Shown here: positions 18,313-26,301 of the stretch, in pieces
Numbering within the stretch: the first letter of the stretch is position 1
How the letters are laid out: each line of letters starts with the position of its first letter
NCBI GenBank assembly: GCA_021787735.1
Contig: JAJYLL010000032.1
Coordinates: 1-43,277, forward strand
Origin: Acidobacteriota bacterium
Lineage (GTDB): Bacteria > Acidobacteriota > Terriglobia > UBA7540
Direction: 5' to 3'
DNA: 43,277 bases
Notes under the pieces: model-generated
Told to the model about the DNA's origin: nothing
What the model saw: the letters and a program-made list of their open reading frames with translations, nothing else
The model's database searches: none
Program-made: the position numbers and the translations under genes

Positions 18313-18417
18313 CAGGAAACCTTCCGCGGCTCCAGGGACAAGAATACCCCCTGCCTGGCCGCCAGCCGAGCTTAAATTTCAGGGTTCAGAGTCGCTTGAT
18401 GATGCCTGAAATAAGAA

Positions 18418-18460
18418 ACGCGGTGAGGAAGCCCCGCCTGGCAGAGTCCGCCCACCGCGT
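18418..18460 (-). terminator. terminator/attenuator-like hairpin between rpmA and obgE
   Basis: On the minus strand ACGCGGTG pairs with CACCGCGT (8 bp), enclosing 27 nt, and is followed by TTTCTTATTT. It could reduce read-through from the ribosomal genes into obgE. Confidence 0.5.
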
Positions 18461-18467
18461 GCAGGAT

Positions 18468-18731
18468 TCAGTTTGCTGACGGGATCAGAATACTGACGTA
18501 ACGGCCCGCGCGGCCTTTGTCTTCGAACTTGACGATGCCGGAGACCTTGGCAAAAAGCGTGTCGTCCTTGCCGACGCCCACGTTCTCGCCGGGCTTCAGC
18601 GGGGTGCCGCGCTGCCGAACCAAGATCGATCCTCCAGAGACCATCTGCCCGTCAAAGCGCTTGACGCCGAGCCTCTGCGCGTTGGAATCGCGGCCGTTTC
18701 TTGAACTGCCTAAACCCTTTTTGTGTGCCAT
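18468..18731 (-). CDS. rpmA: 50S ribosomal protein L27
   Basis: 87 residues with the normal L27 start [20 protein letters not shown], then [11 protein letters not shown] and [11 protein letters not shown]. No N-terminal cleavable extension (as found in Firmicutes) is present. It follows rplU by about 40 bp. Confidence 0.98.
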   Translation of the reverse strand: MAHKKGLGSSRNGRDSNAQRLGVKRFDGQMVSGGSILVRQRGTPLKPGENVGVGKDDTLFAKVSGIVKFEDKGRAGRYVSILIPSAN

Positions 18732-18770
18732 TCAATATGCCTCGTTTGTGTTCTTGCGCCGGCTCCCGGA

Positions 18771-19082
18771 TTAAGGGACGACGATTTCGTTGATCCGGAC
18801 TTCGCTGTAATTCTGCCGGTGGCCAATCGTCCGCCGGTACTGCTTCTTCCGCTTGTACTTCAACACGCGGACCTTTTGCGCTCGGTCATTGGCAACAATG
18901 GTCGCTGTCACCTTGGCGTTTTCCACCAGCGGCGTTCCCACCACCAGTTCCTTCTTGCGCACAGCAAAAACGTGGTTGAATTCCACGCCGGCGCCCGGCT
19001 CTCCCGGCAGCCTCTCTACTCGCACCACGTCTCCCGGCGAAACTTTGTACTGCTTGCCGCCGGTCCGAATAATCGCATACAT
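18771..19082 (-). CDS. rplU: 50S ribosomal protein L21
   Basis: 103 residues. Starts MYAIIRTGGKQYKVSPGD and ends with the rRNA-binding KYKRKKQYRRTIGHRQNY. GAGGTGA lies 5 nt before the ATG. First gene of the core block, behind a strong promoter. Confidence 0.98.
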   Translation of the reverse strand: MYAIIRTGGKQYKVSPGDVVRVERLPGEPGAGVEFNHVFAVRKKELVVGTPLVENAKVTATIVANDRAQKVRVLKYKRKKQYRRTIGHRQNYSEVRINEIVVP

Positions 19083-19119
19083 GTACAGTCACCTCAATGT
19101 TGTTGACAGAAAACAAGCT

Positions 19120-19149
19120 ATTTTAGCGTTGATCGGGATGTGCTGTCAA
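19120..19149 (-). promoter_or_regulatory. sigma-70 type promoter of rplU
   Basis: On the minus strand a consensus -35 TTGACA (19144-19149) is 18 bp from TAAAAT (19120-19125). Transcription would start about 30 nt before the rplU ATG. It probably drives rplU-rpmA and, by read-through, the genes behind it. Confidence 0.75.
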
Positions 19150-19202
19150 CGATTTGGGGCCGATGGGAGTGCCTCTGTTTGAACGTTAGGGCCTCCCAAT
19201 GC

Positions 19203-19323
19203 TGTCATCCGGAGTGGAGCGCCACACCGGCGCGGAGCGAAGGACAGCGCGTCTCCAGCGGCCAGCGCGGCCCTTCGTCATCAACGATGTGCCTTCGCCG
19301 GCAACGCCTCCTGCAGGATGACA
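19203..19323. repeat. dispersed repeat bounded by TGTCATCC / GGATGACA
   Basis: Outer arms TGTCATCC (19203) and GGATGACA (19316-19323) are perfect inverted repeats. The block near each arm (GGAGCG...GCGAAGGAC) resembles the sequence GTCCTTCGCTGCGCTCAGGA at 27697-27716. It occupies most of the spacer between rplU and the next gene. The remaining part (19324-19474) is AT-rich and shows no gene. Confidence 0.55.
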
Positions 19324-19474
19324 ATGTAATATACTGATACTTTTTTGAGCGGGTGCTCTCTTAGAAGGAAAGTGTCATGCCTCGAACCACTGCCCTGTAA
19401 AGCGATAAATATATATTGGCAAACGATAAAATCAGATTAACATGGGAAGCATGAATACTTAAGAAGCCCCACTT

Positions 19475-19979
19475 ATGAAAAGAAGCTCAAAGGTATTTCT
19501 TCAGGTAGTCATTGTGCTCATTGGTATAGGCACTTTTGCCCTTATGCTTTGGGAACCTCACATCGAGGGCAGAAATGTACATGCCACACTCTTTGAGATT
19601 TACTTCAAAGACCCATTTTTGGCGTATGCGTATATCGCATCCATTCCGTTTTTTGTGGCGCTCTACCAAGCGTTCAAGTTGTTGGGGTATATAGGACGAA
19701 ATAAAGTATTTTCGCAACGTTCCGTGTGCGCTTTGCGGACTATAAAACGTTGCGCAATAGGTCCTTATCGGTTTTGTTGCGGTAAGCGTAATTTTTATGA
19801 TGTTTGGCGACAAGGATGACCGTCCGGCGGGGGTTTTCATGAGGATCCTCATTATTTTCCCTTCGATCGTCATCGCCACCGCGGCGGCGATGGTTGAACG
19901 GATCTTGCAAGATGTCGTGGATATAAAATCCGAGAACGACTTAACGGTGCAACGGGACCAGCATGGCAATCATTATTAA
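19475..19979 (+). pseudogene. DUF2975 membrane protein (YoaS-like), frameshifted
   Basis: Two open frames join into one DUF2975 protein. Frame 1 (19475 to about 19759) gives an N-terminal TM helix (VFLQVVIVLIGIGTFALML), a second (FLAYAYIASIPFFVALYQ) and GRNKVFSQRSVCALRTIKRCAI. Frame 2 continues with VLIGFVAVSVIFMMFGDKDD, the helix LIIFPSIVIATAAAM and the family ending VDIKSENDLTV. The break is at about 19760: skipping one G restores the frame. It is either a real inactivating mutation or a base-calling error. It overlaps the XRE gene by 17 bp; DUF2975-XRE pairs are well known (e.g. yoaS-yozG). The region is much AT-richer than its surroundings. Confidence 0.8.
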
Positions 19980-20271
19980 CATCGACGTCATGTTGGCGAA
20001 GCGGAAGATGAGCGTCACTGAACTTGCGGAGAAAGTCGGCATCACGATGGCGAACATTTCTGTGCTGAAGAATGGCAAGGCGAAAGCGATTCGGCTATCC
20101 ACGCTGGAGGCAATTTGCAAAGCTTTAGGGTGTCAACCTGGAGATATTTTGGAGTACAAAGAAGTAGGCGCTTCTACCCCTTTAAGAGGCTGTCCTCCCG
20201 AGCGCAGCGGCCGTACAGGCCGCAAAATTCAAACTGAGACACCACCGGGCCGATCGTCGCAAGATGCCTAG
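19963..20271 (+). CDS. XRE-family small transcriptional regulator (YozG-like)
   Basis: The first about 68 residues are a compact helix-turn-helix regulator of the kind paired with DUF2975: INIDVMLAKRKMSVTELAEK, GITMANISVLKNGKAKAIR, TLEAICKALGCQPGDILEY. Relatives usually end soon after GDILEY. Here about 35 low-complexity residues (Pro/Arg/Gly/Thr) follow, probably read from non-coding DNA after loss of the native stop. It presumably controls its own operon. Confidence 0.85.
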   Translation: MAIIINIDVMLAKRKMSVTELAEKVGITMANISVLKNGKAKAIRLSTLEAICKALGCQPGDILEYKEVGASTPLRGCPPERSGRTGRKIQTETPPGRSSQDA

Positions 20272-20417
20272 CGCGAAACGCTCTTAGGTGTAATGGCCGC
20301 GTGTTGGTCCTTTGAGCGCCTGGGTGGCCGCTGCGTTTTCAGCCGCGCCTTCAGCAGTTGAGATTTCCTGTCCGTCCGCTTGCCGAGTTTTTGATTGAGA
20401 AACCGGCCCTTGGCCAT
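20268..20417 (-). CDS. possible 49-residue basic peptide
   Basis: A short open frame with ATG at 20417 and AGGGTGA about 7 nt upstream. The product (MAKGRFLNQKLGKRTDRK...) is strongly basic, without TM segment or known motif. Its stop overlaps the stop of the convergent XRE gene. It may be a chance frame; no homology recognised. Confidence 0.25.
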   Translation of the reverse strand: MAKGRFLNQKLGKRTDRKSQLLKARLKTQRPPRRSKDQHAAITPKSVSR

Positions 20418-20569
20418 GTCTATCACCCTGATTTCAGTCTAAGCCTTCTATCACGCCGAATTGAACCATTTCCTTCGGTTCCTTCAGCGTGACCCGCAAG
20501 AGGCCCGTTCTGACGCACGAAACGGCCCCGGAACATGGACGTTTTGTGAACTCTTATGTCGTAAGGTCG

Positions 20570-21025
20570 TCGGCTCCTCGGTGGAGACGGTAAACTGGCG
20601 TTGCCAGAAAATCAGGAACTCTCAGCGAAGGAGGATCCGAGACATGAACATTATAAGGTGTGATTTTCATTCGCGCTCGCAGTTGATTGCCATGCTGAAC
20701 ACTTAGACGGGAGAAGTAGTGGAAAGGCGTTTCGACTATGAAAGCAACGAGCCCCGGCGGTTTTACGTGGGGTTGAAAGCGCCGGCGCTCGTGGGGATTG
20801 AGGCGACCGGTTACACGAAGTGGTTTGCGGAGATGCTGGTGGATCTGGGGCACGAGCTGGTAGTGGGCGAGGCGGGCAAGATTCGCGCCAAGAAGACGCG
20901 CAAGCAGGCGGCGATGGGCAGCACATCTTGAATTTGCTGCTGCGAGGCGATTCCCCAAAAATCTGGCTGCCGCCGGCAGGAGAGCGGGACGTCCGAGTTC
21001 TGATCGAGCATCGTCATCAGTTGGT
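20570..21025 (+). mobile_element. IS110-family element remnant, transposase N-terminus (pseudogene)
   Basis: The transposase starts at ATG 20644 after GAAGGAGGA. It reads MNIIRCDFHSRSQLIAMLNT, then an in-frame TAG (20704-20706) where a sense codon is expected. Then come [29 protein letters not shown] and [22 protein letters not shown]. About 8-10 bases are then missing around the conserved KTDRRDA motif, so the frame shifts to [18 protein letters not shown] and HRHQLV. This is the DEDD N-terminal domain of IS110 transposases; the C-terminal half is absent. The region just upstream (about 20570-20640) looks like the element's left flank. Three independent lesions make it inactive. Confidence 0.8.
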
Positions 21026-21604
21026 GGAGGTTCCGGTCGGCTTCAAGTGGTTTGTAGAGGGACTGCTCGACGGTTCGCTTGGCTTCGGTGGCGAAGAGAG
21101 CGCGGGAGCTTCCTTTCTGCGGCGTGACGGCACTGTCTGGACCACCGACAAGGATGGCATGATTATGGGCCTGCTGGCGGCGGAGATGACCGCCGTAACG
21201 GGCCGCGCGACCCCGGCGAACTTTATGCCGAATTGACCGCAGGGTTCGGCGCGCCTGCTTTTCAGCGCATCGACGTGCCTGCCACGGCTGGACAGAAAAA
21301 ACTCCTGGTGGGACTTGCGCCCGAGCAGCTGAATACTTCGACGCTGGCAGGCGAGGAAATCGAAGCCATGCTCACAACCGCCCCCGGCAACGGCCAATCT
21401 ATCGGCGGGTTGAAGGTTGTGACCGCCAACGGCTGGTTCGCCGCCCGGCCCTCCGGAACCGAGGATGTTTACAAGGTGTACGCCGAAAGCTTTACTGGTG
21501 AAGACCACCTGCATAAGATTCAGGAAGAAGCCAAGAAGATTATTGCCGGCGTGTTCTCCGAGGCGGGGACAAAGGCACATCGTGGTGAGCGTGGCAACCA
21601 CTAA
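21026..21604 (+). pseudogene. pgm: phosphoglucomutase C-terminal fragment, frameshifted
   Basis: The sequence starts abruptly in [16 protein letters not shown], then [39 protein letters not shown], and after a frameshift [32 protein letters not shown] and ANGWFAARPSGTED. These are the last about 190 residues of alpha-glucose-phosphate-specific phosphoglucomutase, including the sugar-binding GEESAG and the phosphate-binding RPSGTE loops. The N-terminal two thirds, with the catalytic phosphoserine, are gone. The frameshift is an extra GC inside CGCGCG at 21203-21209. The 5' edge is fused in frame to the IS110 remnant. Confidence 0.85.
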
Positions 21605-21605
21605 C

Positions 21606-22247
21606 TCACCGGCTCTTGGGAGCAGCTTCCCAGATGAGGTGACCTCTTCCGTTCAGCATCACCACCGATGCAGTGCTTGTGTGGTCAACTTTACCCGTCT
21701 TCGGATTCACGAAGCTTGCTTTTCCGACTATTGTCCTAAGCCTGTCTGCCCCTTCAGCAACTAGCTGCGTCGAGTGCTTAAACGCGAACAGGCTTGCATT
21801 TCCTTGGGGCGTACCTCTACTGAAGGAACCGGCTTGTATGATCGCTCCGTCCCCAGTTGCAGCCAATTTTGTCTGGAATGAGCCACCATCGGGGGAGTAT
21901 GTCATGATGGATGTTGTCGTGCCATCAGCCCAGATCTGGCACCTCACCCTTCCACCGGGACCAAAAAAGGCGAGCATTGGCGAGCCGTGGATATCCGAAA
22001 AACCGAGTTCTGCTCGCATTCTTCCGGCACTGTCTCTGAGGATGTATTGATAGGCTGTGATGGTTCGGAGACCGGATTGTGGTTCCTGAGCCAAGCTCGA
22101 TCGGGCGTTTATGCTTAACAGGAGGAACGTGGGAATTACACTCAGTATTGCGCCGACTACAGCCAGCCGCTTAAGTCGCTGGTTGTCAGATTCAAGCTTC
22201 CACAGTCTCTGCGAGATTTCGTCAGGTTCGATTTTGGACCCTGGCAC
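21606..22247 (-). CDS. single-pass membrane-anchored protein of unknown function
   Basis: 213 residues. A short charged, probably coiled-coil N-terminus (EISQRLWKLESDNQRLKRL), then a TM helix (AVVGAILSVIPTFLLLSI) and an exported domain. The domain contains repeated units of the type LRDSAGRMRAELGF / MLAFFGPGGRVRCQI, each about 25 residues. Such DSxGRxRAEL repeats occur in many acidobacterial unknowns and probably form a beta structure. It is convergent with the pgm remnant, whose stop is 2 bp away. Confidence 0.7.
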   Translation of the reverse strand: MPGSKIEPDEISQRLWKLESDNQRLKRLAVVGAILSVIPTFLLLSINARSSLAQEPQSGLRTITAYQYILRDSAGRMRAELGFSDIHGSPMLAFFGPGGRVRCQIWADGTTTSIMTYSPDGGSFQTKLAATGDGAIIQAGSFSRGTPQGNASLFAFKHSTQLVAEGADRLRTIVGKASFVNPKTGKVDHTSTASVVMLNGRGHLIWEAAPKSR

Positions 22248-22402
22248 GGCAGCCTCCTATTATCAGATAGCGCGCCGGTCATCGATCGACGCAGTCGTTT
22301 GCATTTCGTTGTCTGGGACCGCGCGAAGCAAGAGGGATTTCACTCAGAGTGGTAGCCATAGCTGCGGTTTTCCTCTTCCTTAGCCCTCGACCAGCGAGGC
22401 CG

Positions 22403-22430
22403 ACGGTCAACCGAACATCTGGTTGACCGT
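22403..22430. terminator. strong hairpin after the GH3 gene
   Basis: Perfect 10-bp stem ACGGTCAACC / GGTTGACCGT with an 8-nt loop, 31 bp beyond the GH3 stop codon. There is no T-run, so it may protect the mRNA end rather than terminate by itself. The rest of 22248-22461 shows nothing. Confidence 0.45.
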
Positions 22431-22461
22431 GGCCGCCACATACCACCTGAAACGTACAAGC

Positions 22462-25017
22462 TCACCGCACCGTGAATTTCTCCTTCAGCGGCAGGTTTTC
22501 GGACGAGCTTCCCACTGAGACTTCGAACGTGCCGGGATCAACCTTCCAGCCGTGTTCGCTCTCATCCCAGTAAGCCAGTGAGCGTTTGTCCAACTTGACT
22601 ACGACGTGTCTGGTTGCACCGGGCTCGAGCGTTACACGTTCGAAGCCTTTCAGCTCGATTTCGGGACGCGGCACCTTGGCGGAAGGATCGCTGACGTAAA
22701 CCTCGCCAACGGTGCTGCCCGCGCGGCTTCCGGTGTTCTTTACATCAAAGCTGACGGTGATGGGGCCGTTGGGGCTGGCCGTGGTGGGGCTGACCGTCAG
22801 GTTGCTAAAGGCGAAATTGGTATAAGAGAGGCCGTAGCCGAACGGGAACAGCGGGGCTGGCTGGCCATTGTGTCCATAGGCGCGATAGCCGAGGAAGACG
22901 CCTTCGCGATAGGTGACGTCGTTCGTGCCGGACGCTGACCAGTAGTTGTTGTAAGCAGGGTTGTCCTTAATTGTTTTCCACCAGGTGATGGGGAGCCTGC
23001 CCGAAGGATCGACTCTGCCCGAGAGTACATCGGCCAGCGCCGTTCCTGCTTCCGACCCGCCGTACCAGCTCGCGATGAATGCCGGAACTCGGTCCAGCCA
23101 GCCCTCGGTTGCCACGGCGCCGCCGGAAGTGAGCACCACGATGGTGTGAGGATTTGCGGCGACCACTTCCCGGATCAGTTCATCCTGGCCCGGAGGCAGC
23201 CCGTAGGTGCGGTCGCGTCCCTCGCCTTCGGTTTCGGCATTGTAGCCGACGGAGAGGACAACCACGTTTGCCATGGCAGCCAGTTTCGTGGCGTTCGGTT
23301 CGATCATGTCTGCTGCCGGAAGAGCATTGAATCCGATGCGGATGCTGGTCGACTCCGGCAGGTAGTCAAGACGCACCGGCACCCTCTGGCCCGCCTGCAT
23401 GTCAATATCAATGCTTTGCGGCTCGCCTCGGCCCGGCAGTCCTTCCAACACTATCTTGTCGTTGACGTAAAGCTTGTAGCTGTCCCGGGCGACGGAACCG
23501 ACGATGAATTCCTGTGGCCCGGAAGATTTTGCCGTGTAGTAGCCGACCCAGCGAACGGCCAGTTTCTTTTTCGACGGCGGCACAAACGGGCTGCCGCCCC
23601 AGAAGTACACGCCACGGACGGAGTGTGTCTGGTTTGCGGTTCCCTCGAAAGTTCCGCTTTCAAATTCCTCCTGCGTCAAGCCGGGTTGTTTGCCCTCTGC
23701 GTCGGTCGAGAAATTGCTGCCATGCGAGGCATAGAACGCCCGCGGGGTAAGCAGATCAGCGAGGTCTTTGACGCCCTCGTTCCAGAGAATTTTCGTATGC
23801 GGCAACGAGTCGGTCAATCCCTGCAGATAGCTGACCGGCGCGATGGCGGTGACGTGCGCGCTGCCGCCAGCGGAATTGGGAGTCGGGTAAGAGTCCGGCC
23901 CGATCAGCGCGATGGTGTGAACGTCGCTCATGTTGAGCGGCAGCAGGTGCCCCTCATTCTTCAGCAGCACCATGCTTTCTTTGGCGGATTGGAGCGCCAC
24001 GTCAAGCGAGTGCCGGCTGTACCGCGAAATGTTCAGATCGTACTGATCGTGGTTCAACCAGCCGAACTCCACCGCGATGTAGAGGATGTGCCGCACCTTC
24101 TCGTCGATTGTCGCTTCGGTAACCTTGCCGTCTTTGATGGCGGGAAGCAGGTTTTCAGCGTTCATGTAACGCGCAGAGGGCATCTCAAGATCAAGGCCGG
24201 CGTTGGCGTCGGCAATGGCGTCGTGCGCGGCTCCCCAGTCGGACATCAGGATGCCGCGGAACCCCCAGTCCTTTCTGAGGACCGTGATGTTCAGCCAATT
24301 GTCCGCCGTGGCATGGACGCCGTTGATGAGGTTGTAGGAGTCCATAACCGAGCCCACGTGCGCCTGCTTCACCGCCGCCTCAAAGATCGGCAGGTAAATT
24401 TCCCGCAGCGTCCGCTGGCTGATAATCGCGTTTTCGTGCATGCGGTTATATTCCGAATTGTTCGCAACGTAGTGCTTGATGGTGGCTGCTACGTGCTCGC
24501 TTTGCATGCCTTCGATGTAAGGAACGGCGATTCGGGAACCGAGATAAGGATCTTCGCCCAGGAACTCGAAGTTGCGCCCGTTCACCGGAAGCCGGTAGAT
24601 ATTGACACCCGGCCCCAGCACAAAGTTGACTCCGCGCGCGCGGGCGTCCTGGCCAATCGCTTTGCCCACCTGGTAGGCGAGCGCCGGGTCCCAGCTTGCC
24701 GCCAGGCCGATGCCGGCCGCGTAGGCGATGCTGGGGCCAAACACGCGGACGCCCATCGAGGCGTCAGACATCTTCAGGCGCGGCAGGCCGATCTGCGGCA
24801 TGGCGTAGGTAAACATGCTGTCCACGCCGCCAATCAGTTGGATTTTCTGCTGAAGGGTCAGTTTGGCGAGCAGTTGGTCAACGCGCTGATTGATTTCAGC
24901 CGGGGTCAGCTGTTGGGCGCGGACCGGGCCCGCAAAGGCGATAACGACAATCGCCGTTACCAATGACAGTACAAGATAACGCATGAAGCTTGAAAGTTTA
25001 TGGGATGTATTTGGCAT
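22462..25017 (-). CDS. exported glycoside hydrolase family 3 beta-glucosidase with PA14 domain
   Basis: 851 residues. Signal peptide with cleavage near VRAQQ (about 35). The GH3 N-terminal barrel contains KHYVANNSEYNR (about 181-192) and the nucleophile Asp in LMSDWGAAHD (Asp about 260). The GH3 C-terminal domain includes LLKNEGHLLPL. An inserted PA14-like module lies at about 440-570 (VRWVGYYTAKSSGPQEFIVG, SYKLYVNDKIVLEG). Later blocks are LSVGYNAETEGEGRDR and PFGYGLSYT, and the C-terminal FN3-like domain (about 740-851). It likely cuts terminal beta-linked glucose or xylose from plant oligosaccharides outside the inner membrane. The start at 25017 follows AGGAG by 8 nt; the longer frame to 25068 has none. 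Confidence 0.94.
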   Translation of the reverse strand: MPNTSHKLSSFMRYLVLSLVTAIVVIAFAGPVRAQQLTPAEINQRVDQLLAKLTLQQKIQLIGGVDSMFTYAMPQIGLPRLKMSDASMGVRVFGPSIAYAAGIGLAASWDPALAYQVGKAIGQDARARGVNFVLGPGVNIYRLPVNGRNFEFLGEDPYLGSRIAVPYIEGMQSEHVAATIKHYVANNSEYNRMHENAIISQRTLREIYLPIFEAAVKQAHVGSVMDSYNLINGVHATADNWLNITVLRKDWGFRGILMSDWGAAHDAIADANAGLDLEMPSARYMNAENLLPAIKDGKVTEATIDEKVRHILYIAVEFGWLNHDQYDLNISRYSRHSLDVALQSAKESMVLLKNEGHLLPLNMSDVHTIALIGPDSYPTPNSAGGSAHVTAIAPVSYLQGLTDSLPHTKILWNEGVKDLADLLTPRAFYASHGSNFSTDAEGKQPGLTQEEFESGTFEGTANQTHSVRGVYFWGGSPFVPPSKKKLAVRWVGYYTAKSSGPQEFIVGSVARDSYKLYVNDKIVLEGLPGRGEPQSIDIDMQAGQRVPVRLDYLPESTSIRIGFNALPAADMIEPNATKLAAMANVVVLSVGYNAETEGEGRDRTYGLPPGQDELIREVVAANPHTIVVLTSGGAVATEGWLDRVPAFIASWYGGSEAGTALADVLSGRVDPSGRLPITWWKTIKDNPAYNNYWSASGTNDVTYREGVFLGYRAYGHNGQPAPLFPFGYGLSYTNFAFSNLTVSPTTASPNGPITVSFDVKNTGSRAGSTVGEVYVSDPSAKVPRPEIELKGFERVTLEPGATRHVVVKLDKRSLAYWDESEHGWKVDPGTFEVSVGSSSENLPLKEKFTVR

Positions 25018-25307
25018 GTTGGGTCTCCTGACGGGTTCGGAGTATACAACTCTGACGTCAGGATGCAAGTGATCTGCGGCACAAGCGGCGGGGCAGGGCA
25101 GTTGCAGGAACCTGACCCTTATCAGCTCCGTGGGTGGCGCGTGTGGAACAGTCGCCGCGTGCGTGGATTAACCTGGCCAAAATGTCCATGCCGCGCGTGT
25201 GGGCAGGGGCCTGAGTAGGAGCGCTCCAAAAGCCAGCAATCTAGCCACTCCAGAAGGTGGGTGTTCTGCTTATGTAGCCAGAGCGCAAATTTTCACTGTC
25301 TTTTTGT

Positions 25308-25480
25308 TTCAACAACATGGCCGGCTTCGTTTTCGGGTTTGTTTTTTCCACAGGAACTTATTTTCAACAACTTCCCGGCTTCGTTTTTGGGTTTGTTTGG
25401 GTTTGTTTTTTTAAGGCTATTCATTGTTTTCAACAACTTCTCGGGTTCGTTTTTAAAAAACAAATTTTTTTTGTCCCATT
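25308..25480. repeat. T-rich imperfect tandem repeat
   Basis: Three units begin TTCAACAAC at about 25308, 25363 and 25429 and continue with (C)CCGGCTTCGTTTT(C/T)GGGTTTGTTT. Unit spacing is about 54 and 66 bp. Unit 2 has an internal duplication of GGGTTTGTTT; unit 3 decays into a T/A-rich tract. Confidence 0.75.
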
Positions 25481-25630
25481 TGTCTCAAAAAGCCAGAATA
25501 CTAGCCCTTTTGTCCAGCCGGGCGGGTGGCCTGGACCGCTGCCGATTGGCCCGGCCGTCCGGTCTGTCGGCACACAAGAAAGGCTATCATACTAGCCCAG
25601 AAATGTCAAGTAAATTCGCGCGCGTGCGGC

Positions 25631-25682
25631 GCGTGGCACGGCCGTCCCGGCCGTGTTCATGGGCGAGACGCCCATGCCACGC
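25631..25682. repeat. cruciform/cloverleaf palindrome
   Basis: Outer arms GCGTGGCA / TGCCACGC enclose two further perfect hairpins: ACGGCCG-TCC-CGGCCGT and CATGGGCG-AGA-CGCCCATG. The whole folds as a three-way junction. It is a class of dispersed intergenic element; the sequence differs from that at 15594 but the architecture is similar. Confidence 0.8.
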
Positions 25683-25702
25683 GAGGCGATAAGGAGTGGA
25701 AC

Positions 25703-26260
25703 TTAGTCGGCTTTGGTCACCGTGACTTCGATAACGTAATGCCGGTTTGATGAGACGTCATCGGCGGACCCCACAAAGGCTGGTTTTCCAAGTGTGGCGG
25801 AGGTCGTATCTTTCAGTTCTAGCTGGCCAAATATCGGGAGGGACGCGTCCGGCGGAATGGTTTGCTGGCCTTTGGAGGTGTTCATCGAGAGGGTTGTACG
25901 CACAAGCAGACCGTCTTGCTGCTTGTCGAGAGTGCAATCGATATTCATGCTTACGTCCAGGAATTGGAACTGGCCATGTCCAGTGGGGTATGGAACTCTG
26001 CTCCCAATGCGAACGGTCGTTTCTTTGTCAGGTTGCGCCATTAGGATGTAGGAACGGGAATTGATGGTCTTGCCGTTCTCAACTTCATTCACCCTGTAAC
26101 TCACGCGGTAAATGGTTGAGTCCTGCGCGGTCTGCTCCTTGGCCGCCTGTTCGTTTTGGGACTGCTGTCCGGGCCTCGGAGCTGCGGCGGCTTGGGACCC
26201 CACAAAAACCAGCGCCAGGACCGCGATCAGGACCAGGATGTTCAGCTTTGCTCTTCGCAT
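25703..26260 (-). CDS. exported protein of unknown function in an ECF sigma operon
   Basis: 185 residues. Signal peptide (KLNILVLIAVLALVFVGSQAAAA), a Gln-rich linker, then a beta-rich domain of about 140 residues (YRVSYRVNEVENGKTINSRSYILM, TTVRIGSRVPYP, LDVSMNIDCTL, HYVIEVTVTKAD). The pattern resembles the short exported proteins that follow sigma/anti-sigma pairs in Acidobacteriota. No catalytic motif. The start at 26260 is fixed by GGAGGAAATC before the ATG. Confidence 0.75.
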   Translation of the reverse strand: MRRAKLNILVLIAVLALVFVGSQAAAAPRPGQQSQNEQAAKEQTAQDSTIYRVSYRVNEVENGKTINSRSYILMAQPDKETTVRIGSRVPYPTGHGQFQFLDVSMNIDCTLDKQQDGLLVRTTLSMNTSKGQQTIPPDASLPIFGQLELKDTTSATLGKPAFVGSADDVSSNRHYVIEVTVTKAD

Positions 26261-26301
26261 GATTTCCTCCAATTTTGGCGACAAACCTTCTGTCGCGCGA
26301 A

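Larger units (their letters stand above)
25018..25702. other. 685-bp gene-free region with repeats
   Basis: No credible gene. It holds a T-rich degenerate tandem array (25308-25480), the duplicated phrase AAAAGCCAG(A/C)A(A)T-CTAGCC (near 25227 and 25488), and a branched palindrome at 25631-25682. Short open frames here are low-complexity (Phe-rich) and not believable as proteins. Confidence 0.7.

Noticed and set aside
23146..24966. 606-codon open frame on the + strand opposite the GH3 gene
   Set aside because: It is a GC-rich antisense shadow of a clear GH3 enzyme; the translation is Val/Arg/His-rich with no domain pattern.
25308..25480. CRISPR array
   Set aside because: The units are diverged, the spacing is irregular and no cas genes are present.
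25261..25692. Phe-rich open frames in the T-rich array
   Set aside because: Low-complexity translation of a tandem repeat.
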